A DNA stretch of 64,000 nt from contig QEVV01000001.1 of NCBI GenBank assembly GCA_003228115.1, positions 558,001 through 622,000 on the forward strand. The letters are read 5' to 3'. A program made the position numbers and the translations under genes. A model generated the notes under the pieces. The model was not told the origin of the DNA. It was given only the letters and a program-made list of their open reading frames with translations, and ran no database searches. Every line of letters begins with the position of its first letter. Position 1 is the stretch's first letter. Source of the DNA: Chloroflexota bacterium. GTDB taxonomy: Bacteria > Chloroflexota > Dehalococcoidia > Lucifugimonadales > SAR202-VII-2. Below are positions 8,505 to 16,834 of the stretch, piece by piece.

Positions 8505-9193
8505 TCGAAGTTGGCCAAGTGCTTCTCCCTCAGACTAACGAAACCCTGTTGGCCAATGACAATGTGGTCGAGCAGGTCGACATTCAGCAGTTTACCAGCC
8601 TCGATGAGAAGGCGCGTTACTTCAACATCGTCACGGCTGGGTGAGGGGTCGCCTGATGGGTGGTTGTGCACGACGATGATCGAAGGGGCGTTGGCCCGGA
8701 TTGCGTCTCGAAACACTTCGGCGACGCGCACCTGGGACTTGTCCACGGTGCCTTTATATACCTCGACCACCGACAAGACCTGGTTCCGGGTCGAGAGTAA
8801 AAGGACTCGGAGATGCTCCTGGGCCAAAAACGCCATATCAGAGTGCAGAAGGTTCCTGACATCCTGTGCGCTGCTAATGGTCACACGGTCGTCAGGGGTA
8901 GCGGTGGCAATCTGGCGGCCCAACTCAAGGGCCGCCAGCACCTGTGCAGCCTTGGCCTCGCCAAGACCCTTGATGGAGCACAGGTCGTCGTAAGAAACGC
9001 GGGCTAGACCCTCAACGCCCTGGAGATCGGAAAGAATACGAGTCGCCATAGACACGGCGCTTTCGGACCTAACGCCGACCCGCAGAAGGATGGCCAGCAA
9101 TTCAGCGCTGCTCAGCGAACGGGCACGCTGCTCGCGAAGCCGTTCCCGGGGACGTTCCGAAACCGGAAGGTCCCTGATCATGGGCTGGTACAT
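8501..9193 (-). CDS. radC: RadC family JAB-domain protein
   Basis: RadC proteins carry a helix-hairpin-helix segment (SIKGLGEAKAAQVLAALE here) and a C-terminal JAB/MPN metalloprotease-like domain. The metal site is intact: EVF, then VVHNHPSGDPSPS with the HxH and Ser/Asp ligands. The historical link to repair is weak; the true role is uncertain. The ORF track starts at 9289, but ATG 9193 begins MYQPMIRDLPVSERPRERL, the normal RadC N-terminus, and has GAGGA at good spacing, giving 230 residues. It overlaps the following MFS gene by four bases. Confidence 0.9.
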   Translation of the reverse strand: MYQPMIRDLPVSERPRERLREQRARSLSSAELLAILLRVGVRSESAVSMATRILSDLQGVEGLARVSYDDLCSIKGLGEAKAAQVLAALELGRQIATATPDDRVTISSAQDVRNLLHSDMAFLAQEHLRVLLLSTRNQVLSVVEVYKGTVDKSQVRVAEVFRDAIRANAPSIIVVHNHPSGDPSPSRDDVEVTRLLIEAGKLLNVDLLDHIVIGQQGFVSLREKHLANFE

Positions 9194-9324
9194 CCCGAGC
9201 GTCCTCTGTTCCACCGATGTGCCTCTGAAGGAACTCGGCGCAGAAAACAAAGCAAACCCCAGAACACCAGGCAACCTTTCGTCAGCCATAGTGCCCTGGG
9301 GCTGCGCTATCGTTTATGTATGAG

Positions 9325-9342
9325 CGGCCAGCGAGTTGGCCG
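9325..9342 (-). terminator. weak hairpin after rplL
   Basis: A 6-bp stem CGGCCA/TGGCCG with a 6-nt loop lies just after the rplL stop on its strand. The tail is A/T-mixed without a clean U-run. It may end the ribosomal operon, weakly. Confidence 0.35.
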
Positions 9343-9355
9343 AAGTCTCTAAATG

Positions 9356-9736
9356 CTAGGCCAGCGTTATAGTGGCGCCAGCTTCCTCAAGGGCCTTTTT
9401 GATCTCTTCGGCCTCGCCCTTTGTGATCCCGTCCCTGACGGCAACTGGCGCGCTCTCAACCAAGTCCTTGGCCTCCTTGAGGCCCAGGGTGGTCACGGTG
9501 CGAACTGCCTTAATGACGTTGATCTTATTCGCGCCGAAGTCCTGGAGCATGACGCTGAACTCCGTCTTCTCTTCCACAGCATCAGCAGAGGCGCCGGCGG
9601 CGGCAGGAGCCCCTGCAGCAGCTACCGGAGCAGCAGCGCTCACACCGAAGGTCTCTTCCAGTGCCTTCACCAGCTGAGACAGATCCAATACCGACATTCC
9701 CTTGATCGCTTCCAATATTTCTTCTTGGACAGCCAT
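9356..9736 (-). CDS. rplL: 50S ribosomal protein L7/L12
   Basis: A 126-residue stalk protein that recruits translation GTPases to the ribosome. The N-terminal dimerisation helix ([22 protein letters not shown]) is followed by an Ala/Gly-rich hinge near residues 35-50 and the conserved C-terminal domain ([24 protein letters not shown]). Length and composition are normal. It is the last gene of the translation operon: in many bacteria rpoB comes next, but here radC follows, so rpoBC lies elsewhere. Confidence 0.97.
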   Translation of the reverse strand: MAVQEEILEAIKGMSVLDLSQLVKALEETFGVSAAAPVAAAGAPAAAGASADAVEEKTEFSVMLQDFGANKINVIKAVRTVTTLGLKEAKDLVESAPVAVRDGITKGEAEEIKKALEEAGATITLA

Positions 9737-9769
9737 TCCTACCTCCCTTAATTTCCCGAGATTACCGGA

Positions 9770-10537
9770 CTACTCAGACTTTTCTTCTTCCTCAGCTTCT
9801 GCAGAGCCGCTTTCTTCTTGCTCCGCAGCTTCTTCAGCTACATCTTCACTCGCAACTCCCTCTTCGGGAGCTGCCTCGGAGGCAACTTCCTCCTGAGGTG
9901 CAGGAGCCTCTGCAGCGACTTCTTCAGCTACCGATGCCTCAGGCTCCGTGCTGTCTGCCTCGGATGCCTCGGAGCTTTGCTCAACAGACGCCGAAGAGTC
10001 GTTCTCACTCGCTGAACCACCATCTCCATTTTCGACCACGCGTTGGAGGACGATTGCCAGCGACTGTATCGGTGCGTTCAGCACATAAAGCAACTGAGCG
10101 ATCGGGGCCTGCATCTGTCCGAGCAGTATCGCGATCAGTTGGTCCTTGGGGGGAAGCGTCGCCAGCGTGCGGACCTCATCAGATGAGAGCGTCCTGCTTT
10201 CCATAAACGCGCCGTTGATCTCCAACGGCAGGCGGGTTGACCGGATGAACTCAGCAAGAATCCTTGCTGGTTCTATGGGATCCCCGTAGCCGAAGGCGAC
10301 CCCCGTGGGACCCTGGAACACAACCTCAACCGAGGTCTTTCCGGCCTCCCTGGCAGCTATCAAAGCCAGGGTGTTCCTCACTACCCTGAACTCAACATCC
10401 TGGACCGCCAGCCTACGACGTAAATCGTTGAGCTGCTGGGAGGTGAGTCCTTGAAACCGGGCGCCGATAGCGATAGAACTTCGGCTAAGCCTATCCTTCA
10501 GATCTTCTACAGCCTTTACTTTGAACTCTTTGACCAT
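9770..10537 (-). CDS. rplJ: 50S ribosomal protein L10 with long acidic tail
   Basis: L10 anchors the L7/L12 stalk to 23S rRNA. Residues 1 to about 169 are a normal L10 (SQQLNDLRRRLAVQDVEFRV, then the C-terminal helix ending LYVLNAPIQSLAIVLQRVVE). The remaining 86 or so residues are an unusual Glu/Ala/Ser-rich tail with imperfect repeats such as EEVASEAAPEEGVASEDVAEE, making 255 residues instead of about 170. The tail is low-complexity and strongly negative. It is preceded by an L10 leader RNA and attenuator, and followed 33 bases later by rplL. Confidence 0.93.
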   Translation of the reverse strand: MVKEFKVKAVEDLKDRLSRSSIAIGARFQGLTSQQLNDLRRRLAVQDVEFRVVRNTLALIAAREAGKTSVEVVFQGPTGVAFGYGDPIEPARILAEFIRSTRLPLEINGAFMESRTLSSDEVRTLATLPPKDQLIAILLGQMQAPIAQLLYVLNAPIQSLAIVLQRVVENGDGGSASENDSSASVEQSSEASEADSTEPEASVAEEVAAEAPAPQEEVASEAAPEEGVASEDVAEEAAEQEESGSAEAEEEEKSE

Positions 10538-10544
10538 TGCGTCT

Positions 10545-10586
10545 CCTTAAAGAAACACGAAGCCCACGCCGAAGGAAGGCGTGGGC
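10545..10586 (-). terminator. attenuator hairpin before rplJ
   Basis: On the minus strand a perfect 9-bp stem GCCCACGCC/GGCGTGGGC with a 7-nt loop is followed by the T-rich TTCGTGTTTCTTT, immediately before the rplJ site AAGGAG. It sits directly after the L10 leader, the arrangement expected for L10-controlled attenuation. Confidence 0.7.
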
Positions 10587-10690
10587 GCAGTTCAGCGATT
10601 GAATCGCTGGGACACCTCTATGCCTCAGTGGGCGCTTAACGCTTTCAGCCCCGTCAGGGTCACCCACAGTCTTCAGCAACGGATCTCTTC
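10587..10690 (-). ncRNA. L10 leader (autoregulatory rplJL leader RNA)
   Basis: The minus-strand text GAAGACTGTGGGTG, followed later by CGCCCACTGAGGCAT, matches the conserved arms and kink-turn-like junction of the bacterial L10 leader, to which L10(L7/L12)4 binds to repress its own operon. The position between rplA and rplJ is exactly right. Boundaries are approximate; the call is by motif and position, not by covariance search. Confidence 0.7.
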
Positions 10691-10757
10691 AGTTGTTGGT
10701 TCCGTATTGAGCGTGAAAGGCGGCCAAAAGGCCATACTTTCCGCCAACTCCTTGAAG

Positions 10758-11471
10758 CTACTCTACTTTCAGGGCCAGCGTTGCCGGAAGGTCAAGCCTG
10801 ATGCTGGGGCCCATGGTGCTGGTGAGGAAAGCGCTCTTGATGAACTGCCCCTTCACCCCACTGGGCCTCGCCCGAACTATGGTCTCTACTGTTGAAGAGA
10901 GGTTTTCCAACAACTGCTCTTGAGTAAAGCTAACCTTGCCCACCGGCACATGAATGATTGCCGTGCGATCCAGACGGAATTCCACCCGGCCTTTCTTCGC
11001 TTCAACAATCGCCCTGGGGATGTCTTGCGCCTGTACTACCGTACCCGTTCGAGGGTTGGGCATGAGGCCCTTCCTGCCAAGAAGACGGCCAAGCTTTCCA
11101 ATCTTGCCCATCACGTCTGGCGTAGCTATAGCCACATCAAAGCCTGTCCAGCCCTTTTCAATCTCTGCGATAAGCTCGTCATCGCCTACGAAATCAGCGC
11201 CAGCCTCGCGCGCCATTATTGCGCCATCGCTTGAGGCAAAGACAACGACCTTGATCTCTTTGCCCCGGCCGTTCGGAAGCACCACGACGCCGCGCACCTG
11301 TTGCTCGGCGTGGCGAGGGTCAGCCCCTGTGCGAAGGTGAATCTCCACGGTCTCGTCAAATTTGGTCTTTGCAGTCTCTCTTACCAAGCGTACCGCATCC
11401 TCTGGGGAATAGGATCCTTCCTCAGCGATTTTGCTCTCGGCTTCTTTGTAACGATTGCTTCGCTTCGCCAT
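10758..11471 (-). CDS. rplA: 50S ribosomal protein L1
   Basis: A 237-residue L1 protein of normal length. Recognisable blocks are AVRLVRETAKTKFDETVEIHLRTG near residue 28, QVRGVVVLPNGRGKEIKVVVFA, and the family signature near residues 120-140 (GKIGKLGRLLGRKGLMPNPRTGT). L1 binds 23S rRNA at the E-site stalk and usually represses its own L11-L1 message. It follows rplK by 21 bases. Confidence 0.97.
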   Translation of the reverse strand: MAKRSNRYKEAESKIAEEGSYSPEDAVRLVRETAKTKFDETVEIHLRTGADPRHAEQQVRGVVVLPNGRGKEIKVVVFASSDGAIMAREAGADFVGDDELIAEIEKGWTGFDVAIATPDVMGKIGKLGRLLGRKGLMPNPRTGTVVQAQDIPRAIVEAKKGRVEFRLDRTAIIHVPVGKVSFTQEQLLENLSSTVETIVRARPSGVKGQFIKSAFLTSTMGPSIRLDLPATLALKVE

Positions 11472-11492
11472 AACGTACGTCCTCTGAGAGGG

Positions 11493-11918
11493 TTAGACCC
11501 CTGCTACCTTGATGCCCATGCTCCGGGCCGTGCCTTCAATGATCTTCACTGCTGCATCCGAGTCGTTGGCATTGAGATCCGGCATTTTGGTCGCGGCGAT
11601 CTGCCGCACCTGGTCCATCGTAACCTCACCAACAATCTTGGTCGGCTCGGCAGAGCCCTTGGCCAGACCTGCGGCCTTCTTCAGTAGTTCTGAGGCCGGA
11701 GGCGTCTTCAGAATAAAGGTGAAGGAGCGGTCTTCAAAGACGGTCAATTCAACCGGCACCACTGCGCCCATCTGTTCAGATGTGCGGGCGTTGTACTCTT
11801 TCACGAACTGCATGATGTTGACGCCGTGCTGACCGAGAGCCGGGCCAACGGGAGGGGCCGGCGTAGCCTGCCCACCTTGAATCTGCAGCTTAACTATTGC
11901 GCGGACTTTCTTGGCCAA
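11493..11918 (-). CDS. rplK: 50S ribosomal protein L11
   Basis: A 141-residue L11 of standard size. The N-terminal domain carries [22 protein letters not shown], the thiostrepton-site region, and the C-terminal RNA-binding domain has [23 protein letters not shown]11 forms the GTPase-associated centre with 23S rRNA. It is translated with rplA behind it and nusG ahead of it. Confidence 0.97.
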   Translation of the reverse strand: MAKKVRAIVKLQIQGGQATPAPPVGPALGQHGVNIMQFVKEYNARTSEQMGAVVPVELTVFEDRSFTFILKTPPASELLKKAAGLAKGSAEPTKIVGEVTMDQVRQIAATKMPDLNANDSDAAVKIIEGTARSMGIKVAGV

Positions 11919-11942
11919 CTTTCTCCTACCTCGCCGAGATCC

Positions 11943-12563
11943 CTACACCCGCTCTACTTGGCGGAAGTCCAGTTCTACTGGCGTATCCCGGCCAAAGAAC
12001 GAGACCAGTACCTGCACCTTGCCCTTATCAGGCGAGATGTCATTTACGGTCCCGATGAAGTCGGTGAAGGGTCCCTCAGTAATTCTTACGTTCTGTCCAA
12101 TTTCGAAGCCCACCCGCACTCTGGGGGTGGGCGATTCAATACGCTTAAAGATCGCCTCCAACTCGGCTTCTTCCAGGGGAACCGGCTCCAACTGTCCGGT
12201 GCGCTCATTCTCCACCGAAACGAAGCCCGTAACCCCAGGCGTGTTCCGCACAATCTGCCAAGTCTGGGTGTCCATGATCATACACACCAGCAGATAGCCC
12301 GGAAACACCTTTTTCTGAATCTGTTTACGCTTCCCCTCACGGATCTCAATCTCTTCTTCCGTTGGGATCTCGCACCGGAAGATACGGTCCCGCACATCAA
12401 GGCTCTCAATGCGCTGGGTGAGATTATTCTTGACCCGCTCTTCCTGGCCGGAATAGGTATGAATGATGTACCAGCGCCCGTTCTCTTCACCGGGCACCTT
12501 AACATTCAGCGGCTGCTCTAATTCTTGTTCTTCTTCTTCGGTAACCGAAGTCTTATTTGCCAT
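11943..12563 (-). CDS. nusG: transcription antitermination/termination factor NusG
   Basis: A 206-residue NusG. An acidic N-terminal leader (EEEEQELEQ) precedes the NGN domain, which starts at GRWYIIHTYSGQEERVKNNL. The C-terminal KOW domain is recognisable at GQNVRITEGPFTDFIGTVNDI. NusG binds RNA polymerase and links it to Rho or ribosomes. The secE-nusG-rplK order is the common bacterial one. Confidence 0.96.
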   Translation of the reverse strand: MANKTSVTEEEEQELEQPLNVKVPGEENGRWYIIHTYSGQEERVKNNLTQRIESLDVRDRIFRCEIPTEEEIEIREGKRKQIQKKVFPGYLLVCMIMDTQTWQIVRNTPGVTGFVSVENERTGQLEPVPLEEAELEAIFKRIESPTPRVRVGFEIGQNVRITEGPFTDFIGTVNDISPDKGKVQVLVSFFGRDTPVELDFRQVERV

Positions 12564-12603
12564 GCAACCTCGCCTGGCGCCCTTGTCTAAACACGCCGGA
12601 CAG

Positions 12604-12837
12604 CTAAGGGAAAAGGATAACGTTGAAAACGCGAGTAAACACTGAGTCTACAATTGCCAAAAAGATTGCCACTACCACGGCTACACTTATCACTAGGACT
12701 GTGAGACGCGTCGCCTCTTCTCGTGAGGGCCACACAATCCTTCGGAGCTCAGCGTAGACCTCTCGGAAGAAGCCTAAGCCGCCCCTGCCTCCGCTCGCCG
12801 GTCCCGCCATAGAGCGAGGATTCTGTTGACGCGACAT
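12604..12837 (-). CDS. secE: preprotein translocase subunit SecE
   Basis: A 77-residue single-helix SecE. The amphipathic segment FFREVYAELRRIVWPSREEA is the conserved SecY-clamping helix, followed by one transmembrane segment (LVISVAVVVAIFLAIVDSVF). The N-terminal 25 residues are glycine-rich and variable. It sits between rpmG, four bases upstream, and nusG, as usual. Confidence 0.95.
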   Translation of the reverse strand: MSRQQNPRSMAGPASGGRGGLGFFREVYAELRRIVWPSREEATRLTVLVISVAVVVAIFLAIVDSVFTRVFNVILFP

Positions 12838-12841
12838 GGCG

Positions 12842-13012
12842 CTACCTTACTTCCCGGTGCACCCGGTGCACGCGGCAGCGAGGGCAGAACTTGTTCAGTT
12901 CCATCCGGTTAGGGTCATTGCGCCGGTTTTTTTCGGTATGGTACGTACGCTCCCTGCACTCAGTGCACTGCAGGTTGATAAGCGTTCGCGCATTGCCACC
13001 TTTCTTAGCCAT
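12842..13012 (-). CDS. rpmG: 50S ribosomal protein L33 (zinc-binding type)
   Basis: This gene is too short for the ORF track. Reading the minus strand from ATG at 13012 gives 56 residues beginning [20 protein letters not shown] and ending [11 protein letters not shown], with a TAG at 12842-12844. Two CxxC pairs (CTEC, CPRC) make it the zinc-ribbon form of L33. It lies three bases after tuf and four before secE, the classic position for rpmG. Confidence 0.95.
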   Translation of the reverse strand: MAKKGGNARTLINLQCTECRERTYHTEKNRRNDPNRMELNKFCPRCRVHRVHREVR

Positions 13013-13015
13013 GGC

Positions 13016-14221
13016 TTAATCAGTGACCTTTGTGACGACACCAGCGCCTACCGTCCGCCCACCCTCGCGGATGGCGAAACGCACCCCTTCCTCCAAGGCC
13101 ACTGGGTACATCAACTCAAGGGTCATCGTAACGTTGTCTCCGGGCATTACCATCTCAACGCCTTGAGGAAGGCCAATGGAGCCCGTAACGTCCGTAGTCC
13201 GAATGTAGAACTGAGGGCGGTATCCATTGAAGAACGGAGTGTGGCGACCACCCTCCTCCTTACCAAGCACATAGACCTCAGCCTCTGCTGTTGTGTGCGG
13301 CCGGATTGACCCTGGCTTGGCCAGAACCTGACCCCGCTCAACATCTTCCCGGTCAATACCACGCACCAGCACCCCAACGGCGTCGCCGGGCTCGCCTGAT
13401 TCCAGGGTCTTGTGGAACATCTCCACACCGGTGGCAACCGTCTTCTTGGGTTCGTGGTGCAACCCAACGATTTCGACTTCCTCGCCTGCCTTGAGCGTGC
13501 CACGCTCAATTCGCCCCGTGAGCACGGTGCCACGGCCCTTGATGCCGAAGATGTCCTCAATCGGCATCAAGAAGGGGAGATCGCTCGGGCGAACCGGGAT
13601 CGGAATGTAGTCATCCACTGCCTGCATGAGGTCCGCGATGCACTTGTATTCCGGTGACTCAACATCGGTTGACGTAGACTCAAGAGCCGTAAGCCCACTA
13701 ACCCTGACGATGGGAATGTCATCTCCCGGGAACTGGTAGGAAGAGAGCAACTCTCTAACCTCTAGTTCCACCAACTCCAACAACTCTTCATCATCTACCA
13801 TGTCCACCTTGTTCAGGGCCACAACAATGTAGGGCACCTGCACCTGGCGGGCCAGCAAGATGTGCTCTCTCGTCTGGGGCATCGGGCCGTCTGGAGCGCT
13901 AACCACAAGGATGGCGCCGTCCATCTGAGCCGCCCCCGTGATCATGTTCTTGACGTAGTCAGCGTGGCCGGGGCAGTCAATATGGGCGTAGTGACGAGTG
14001 TCCGTCTCGTACTCCACATGCTGAATAGCAATGGTTAGGCCTCGAGCCCTTTCCTCTGGCGCGTTATCGATACTATCGTAGGGCCGATAGCTATTATTGC
14101 TGTTCTTCATCGACATCACCTTGGTAATGGCGGCCGTAAGGGTCGTCTTCCCATGGTCTACGTGCCCAATCGTGCCCACGTTTGCGTGGGGCTTGTTCCT
14201 CACGAACATCTGCTTCGCCAT
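13016..14221 (-). CDS. tuf: elongation factor Tu
   Basis: A 401-residue EF-Tu that delivers aminoacyl-tRNA to the ribosome. GTPase motifs are complete: GHVDHGKT near residue 19, DCPGH near 82, NKVD near 137. Domains 2 and 3 follow with [12 protein letters not shown] and [19 protein letters not shown]. The switch I strand reads RGLTIAI rather than the common RGITIN/A, a conservative change. It is directly downstream of tRNA-Thr(GGT), as in many bacteria, and is probably cotranscribed with the three tRNAs from the promoter near 14700. Confidence 0.98.
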   Translation of the reverse strand: MAKQMFVRNKPHANVGTIGHVDHGKTTLTAAITKVMSMKNSNNSYRPYDSIDNAPEERARGLTIAIQHVEYETDTRHYAHIDCPGHADYVKNMITGAAQMDGAILVVSAPDGPMPQTREHILLARQVQVPYIVVALNKVDMVDDEELLELVELEVRELLSSYQFPGDDIPIVRVSGLTALESTSTDVESPEYKCIADLMQAVDDYIPIPVRPSDLPFLMPIEDIFGIKGRGTVLTGRIERGTLKAGEEVEIVGLHHEPKKTVATGVEMFHKTLESGEPGDAVGVLVRGIDREDVERGQVLAKPGSIRPHTTAEAEVYVLGKEEGGRHTPFFNGYRPQFYIRTTDVTGSIGLPQGVEMVMPGDNVTMTLELMYPVALEEGVRFAIREGGRTVGAGVVTKVTD

Positions 14222-14255
14222 CTCTACCCTCCTAGAGGTTTGAAGAACAACTGAA

Positions 14256-14330
14256 TGGAGCCCACAATCGGAGTCGAACCGATGACCCCGTTCTTACCAA
14301 GAACGTGCTCTGCCTCTGAGCTATGTGGGC
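14256..14330 (-). tRNA. tRNA-Thr (anticodon GGT)
   Basis: A full cloverleaf reads on the minus strand: acceptor GCCCACA/TGTGGGC, D-arm GCTC/GAGC, anticodon stem CGTTC/GAACG with loop TTGGTAA (GGT), T-arm ATCGG-TTCGACT-CCGAT, discriminator T and an encoded CCA. Confidence 0.95.
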
Positions 14331-14378
14331 TCGCCTAATGTAAGGAAAGCCCCCAGGTCACAGACCCCCGGGGCCGAG

Positions 14379-14466
14379 TGGTGGAGGGGGTAGGATTCGA
14401 ACCTACGAAGCTCTTCCGAGCGCCGGATTTACAGTCCGGTGGCTTAAACCACTCACCCACCCCTCC
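14379..14466 (-). tRNA. tRNA-Tyr (anticodon GTA)
   Basis: A type II tRNA with a long variable arm. Acceptor GGAGGGG pairs with CCCCTCC, the anticodon loop CTGTAAA gives GTA, the T-loop is TTCGAAT, the discriminator is A and CCA is encoded. Confidence 0.95.
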
Positions 14467-14562
14467 ACACAACTGTACAAGTGTAGCACGGGCTCCGCTT
14501 TTCGCCAAGCCTCCGTTACGGCGCGTCCAAAGCCACCCCAAGGCTGGTGCGTCTCTCAACGG

Positions 14563-14637
14563 TGGAGCCGGAGGGGGGAGTTGAACCCCCAACCTGACGA
14601 TTACAAATCGCCTGCTCTGCCGTTGAGCTACCCCGGC
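14563..14637 (-). tRNA. tRNA-Thr (anticodon TGT)
   Basis: Acceptor GCCGGGG pairs with CTCCGGC with one G-T pair; anticodon loop TTTGTAA gives TGT; the T-arm is GGGGG-TTCAACT-CCCCC; discriminator T and an encoded CCA follow. It is the first gene of the Thr-Tyr-Thr-tuf group, the order also seen in E. coli thrU-tyrU-glyT-thrT-tufB but without the glycine tRNA. Confidence 0.95.
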
Positions 14638-14692
14638 TGGCATCCCGAAAACGGTCCGCTGGACGCCTAATGCCTAGCTGAGCGCCTTTGGC

Positions 14693-14721
14693 AGTATAGC
14701 ACCGACTCCGCCCTCGTCCAA
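14693..14721 (-). promoter_or_regulatory. strong promoter of the tRNA-tuf-ribosomal operon
   Basis: On the minus strand TTGGAC (-35) and TATACT (-10) are separated by exactly 17 bases, about 56 bases before tRNA-Thr(TGT). This is the best housekeeping-type promoter for the whole translation operon. Confidence 0.7.
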
Positions 14722-14763
14722 GAGATCAGCCTCGCCTTCCGGCCGCGTTGCAGGGGGTGTAGA

Positions 14764-16008
14764 ATGAGCGCCAACTTTACCATCGGCGCTTTGGAACGGA
14801 GCATCGTGACCAACCTACCTTTCAATGGCATCAAGATTCTGGACCTCACGCGGTGGCTTGCCGGCCCTATCGCTACATCTTTATTAGGTGACCTGGGAGC
14901 CGAGGTCATCAAGGTGGAGTCCCTTCCAACGGGAGATCAGACCCGGCAGACGGCTCCCTTTATAGATGGTGAGTCTGCCTACTACATGAGCATCAACCGT
15001 AATAAGAAAAGCGTGGCTTTGAACTTTCGGACGCCGCAGGGCAAGGAAATTCTGAAGCGGCTGGCACTGAGCTGTGACGTTTTGGCCGAGAACTTCAAGG
15101 TGGGCGTAACGGAGCAGATGGGCCTTGGCTATGAAACCCTGAAGGCAGAAAACCCCAGGCTGGTCTACGGAGCCATCACCGCCTATGGCCTCGATGGCCC
15201 CTATCGGGACCGAGCAGGTCTTGACCAGGTGGCCCAGGGGATGGGGGGGCTCGCCAGCGTCACTGGCTTTGACAGCAGCAACCCCGTCAGGGTAGGAGTA
15301 CCGATCTCCGACCTAACGACAGGCATGTTGGCCGCCGTGGCCATTTCGTCTGCCCTTTACGAGCGCCAGGTGACGGGGAAGGGCCGCAGGGTCGAAGTGT
15401 CTCTTTTGGACTCGACAATTGGCTTGCTTACCTTCCAGGCCCAAAAGTTCCTTTCGCTGGGAGACGTGCCGACTCCTCAAGGTAACAATCATCCTTTGTT
15501 GACACCTTGTGGCGTGTTCGAGACCAGCAACGGACCGATGAACCTCTGCGTTTCATCAGACTCCCATTGGAAAATATTCTGCGACATCTTGGACTCTCCG
15601 GAATTGCTGAGCGACCCCCGCTTCACCAATAACACAACGCGACGCCAGCACCAGGACGAGCTCCTTGAGCTTCTCCGCCCACACCTGGCTGTGCGCACCA
15701 GGGAAGAATGGACAGAGGCCCTAAGCGACGGAGGAATTCCCGCTGGCCCTCTCTACTCTGTGGGAGAACTCTTCTCCGACCCCCACGTCCAAGCACGGAA
15801 CGTAGTGGAAACCACGAACCACGCCACATTGGGAGACCTCCCGTTGGTGCGCAGTCCCATTCGCATGGAGGGCATGGAACGTTCAGTGAGGCTGGCGCCA
15901 CCGGTCTTGGGCCAGCACACGAAGGAGGTCCTAGAAGATTTGGGGTTCACTACGGATGAGGTGCGGACACTGCTCGACGAAGGGGTTGCCCTGCAAGCCA
16001 CCCTGTGA
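14764..16008 (+). CDS. CaiB/BaiF family (type III) CoA-transferase
   Basis: A 414-residue family III CoA-transferase, which moves CoA between carboxylic acids through an aspartyl-CoA intermediate. GIKILDLTRWLAGPIATSLLGDLGAEVIKVE at the N-terminus is diagnostic, and AGLDQVAQGMGGLASVTG contains the catalytic Asp near residue 154. The C-terminal EEWTEALSDGGIPAGPLYSV and VRSPIRMEG are also typical. The substrate is unknown. It heads a plus-strand cluster with a decarboxylase-like enzyme, a VOC protein and a dehydrogenase, so it probably activates a di- or hydroxy-acid for that pathway. Confidence 0.92.
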   Translation: MSANFTIGALERSIVTNLPFNGIKILDLTRWLAGPIATSLLGDLGAEVIKVESLPTGDQTRQTAPFIDGESAYYMSINRNKKSVALNFRTPQGKEILKRLALSCDVLAENFKVGVTEQMGLGYETLKAENPRLVYGAITAYGLDGPYRDRAGLDQVAQGMGGLASVTGFDSSNPVRVGVPISDLTTGMLAAVAISSALYERQVTGKGRRVEVSLLDSTIGLLTFQAQKFLSLGDVPTPQGNNHPLLTPCGVFETSNGPMNLCVSSDSHWKIFCDILDSPELLSDPRFTNNTTRRQHQDELLELLRPHLAVRTREEWTEALSDGGIPAGPLYSVGELFSDPHVQARNVVETTNHATLGDLPLVRSPIRMEGMERSVRLAPPVLGQHTKEVLEDLGFTTDEVRTLLDEGVALQATL

Positions 16009-16070
16009 GCGCGGCTGTCTAGGCAGGTTAGTAGCAAGACAAGTTAGTAGCGAAAAGGAGTAAACGAACA

Positions 16071-16799
16071 ATGAGCGTCTACGGATATAGGGCACGGATC
16101 GGTTACACGTCTCCCCCAATGCTGACAGAGGTCTTCCCTATAGAGTGGTATGCCATGGCCCCCAAGGGCATGTCTCTCGTGGTGACCTCCCTGGCCATCC
16201 TGGCGGTAACTACGGAAGCGGTTGATGAGAGCTACCAGATGAGCCTCCGCATCGCCAAGGAAATGGGGCGGTCCAATGTAGACCTTGTTGTGCTAGGGGG
16301 CCTCCCTATCAACGCGTCGCAGGGCGCCAGCAAAGTAGATGACCTCATCAAGACGGTCTCAGACAGCAGCGGGGTGCCAGTGACTACGAGCCTCACTGCT
16401 CAGATCAACGCCTTGCGGGCAGTGGGGGCCAGTAAGATAGCCCAAGCCCACCCAATGAGCGAAGACCTGGATGATGCCGCTGCCGGGCCCCTGAGGGAAC
16501 ATGGCTTCAACGTCATTGGCAGCATTGGCGCAGATGTCAATACGGCCTATGAATGGGGCCGCATGTCCATCGAGACCTCCCTGGAACTTGCCCGCCAGGT
16601 CAAGAAGGACTACCCCGAGGCAGACACCATCTGGTTTCCCTGCCCTCACTGGCCCACGGCCGAAATGCTGGAAACGGTAGAGCAAGAGCTGGGAGTGAAC
16701 GCGATTAGCGCCTCCCAGGCCATTGTTTGGGAAGCCATGCGCAAGGTCGGCATCGAAGACAAAATCGAGGGGTATGGGCGCTTGATGAGAGACTTCTAG
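16071..16799 (+). CDS. arylmalonate decarboxylase / maleate isomerase-like protein
   Basis: A 242-residue member of the Asp/Glu racemase superfamily. The start IGYTSPPMLTEVFPIEWYAMAP and the strand VDLVVLGGLPINASQG match the arylmalonate decarboxylase/maleate isomerase group. The C-terminal catalytic cysteine is present in IWFPCPHWPTAEMLE, but the first-half cysteine of true racemases is replaced (GGLPINAS). A single cysteine argues for a decarboxylase or a related reaction rather than a two-base racemase; this is inference. AAAAGGAG lies before the ATG. It is followed by a VOC protein in the same direction. Confidence 0.75.
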   Translation: MSVYGYRARIGYTSPPMLTEVFPIEWYAMAPKGMSLVVTSLAILAVTTEAVDESYQMSLRIAKEMGRSNVDLVVLGGLPINASQGASKVDDLIKTVSDSSGVPVTTSLTAQINALRAVGASKIAQAHPMSEDLDDAAAGPLREHGFNVIGSIGADVNTAYEWGRMSIETSLELARQVKKDYPEADTIWFPCPHWPTAEMLETVEQELGVNAISASQAIVWEAMRKVGIEDKIEGYGRLMRDF

Positions 16800-16834
16800 C
16801 GCCTGCCTTCCTTACTAGGCTGCGGGAGGATCAA

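Noticed and set aside
11826-12521. Plus-strand ORF of 231 residues opposite nusG and rplK
   Set aside because: It is antisense to conserved ribosomal operon genes and has no independent support.
14335-14643. ORF of 102 residues over the tRNA cluster
   Set aside because: It overlaps three well-formed tRNA genes and is not a protein gene.
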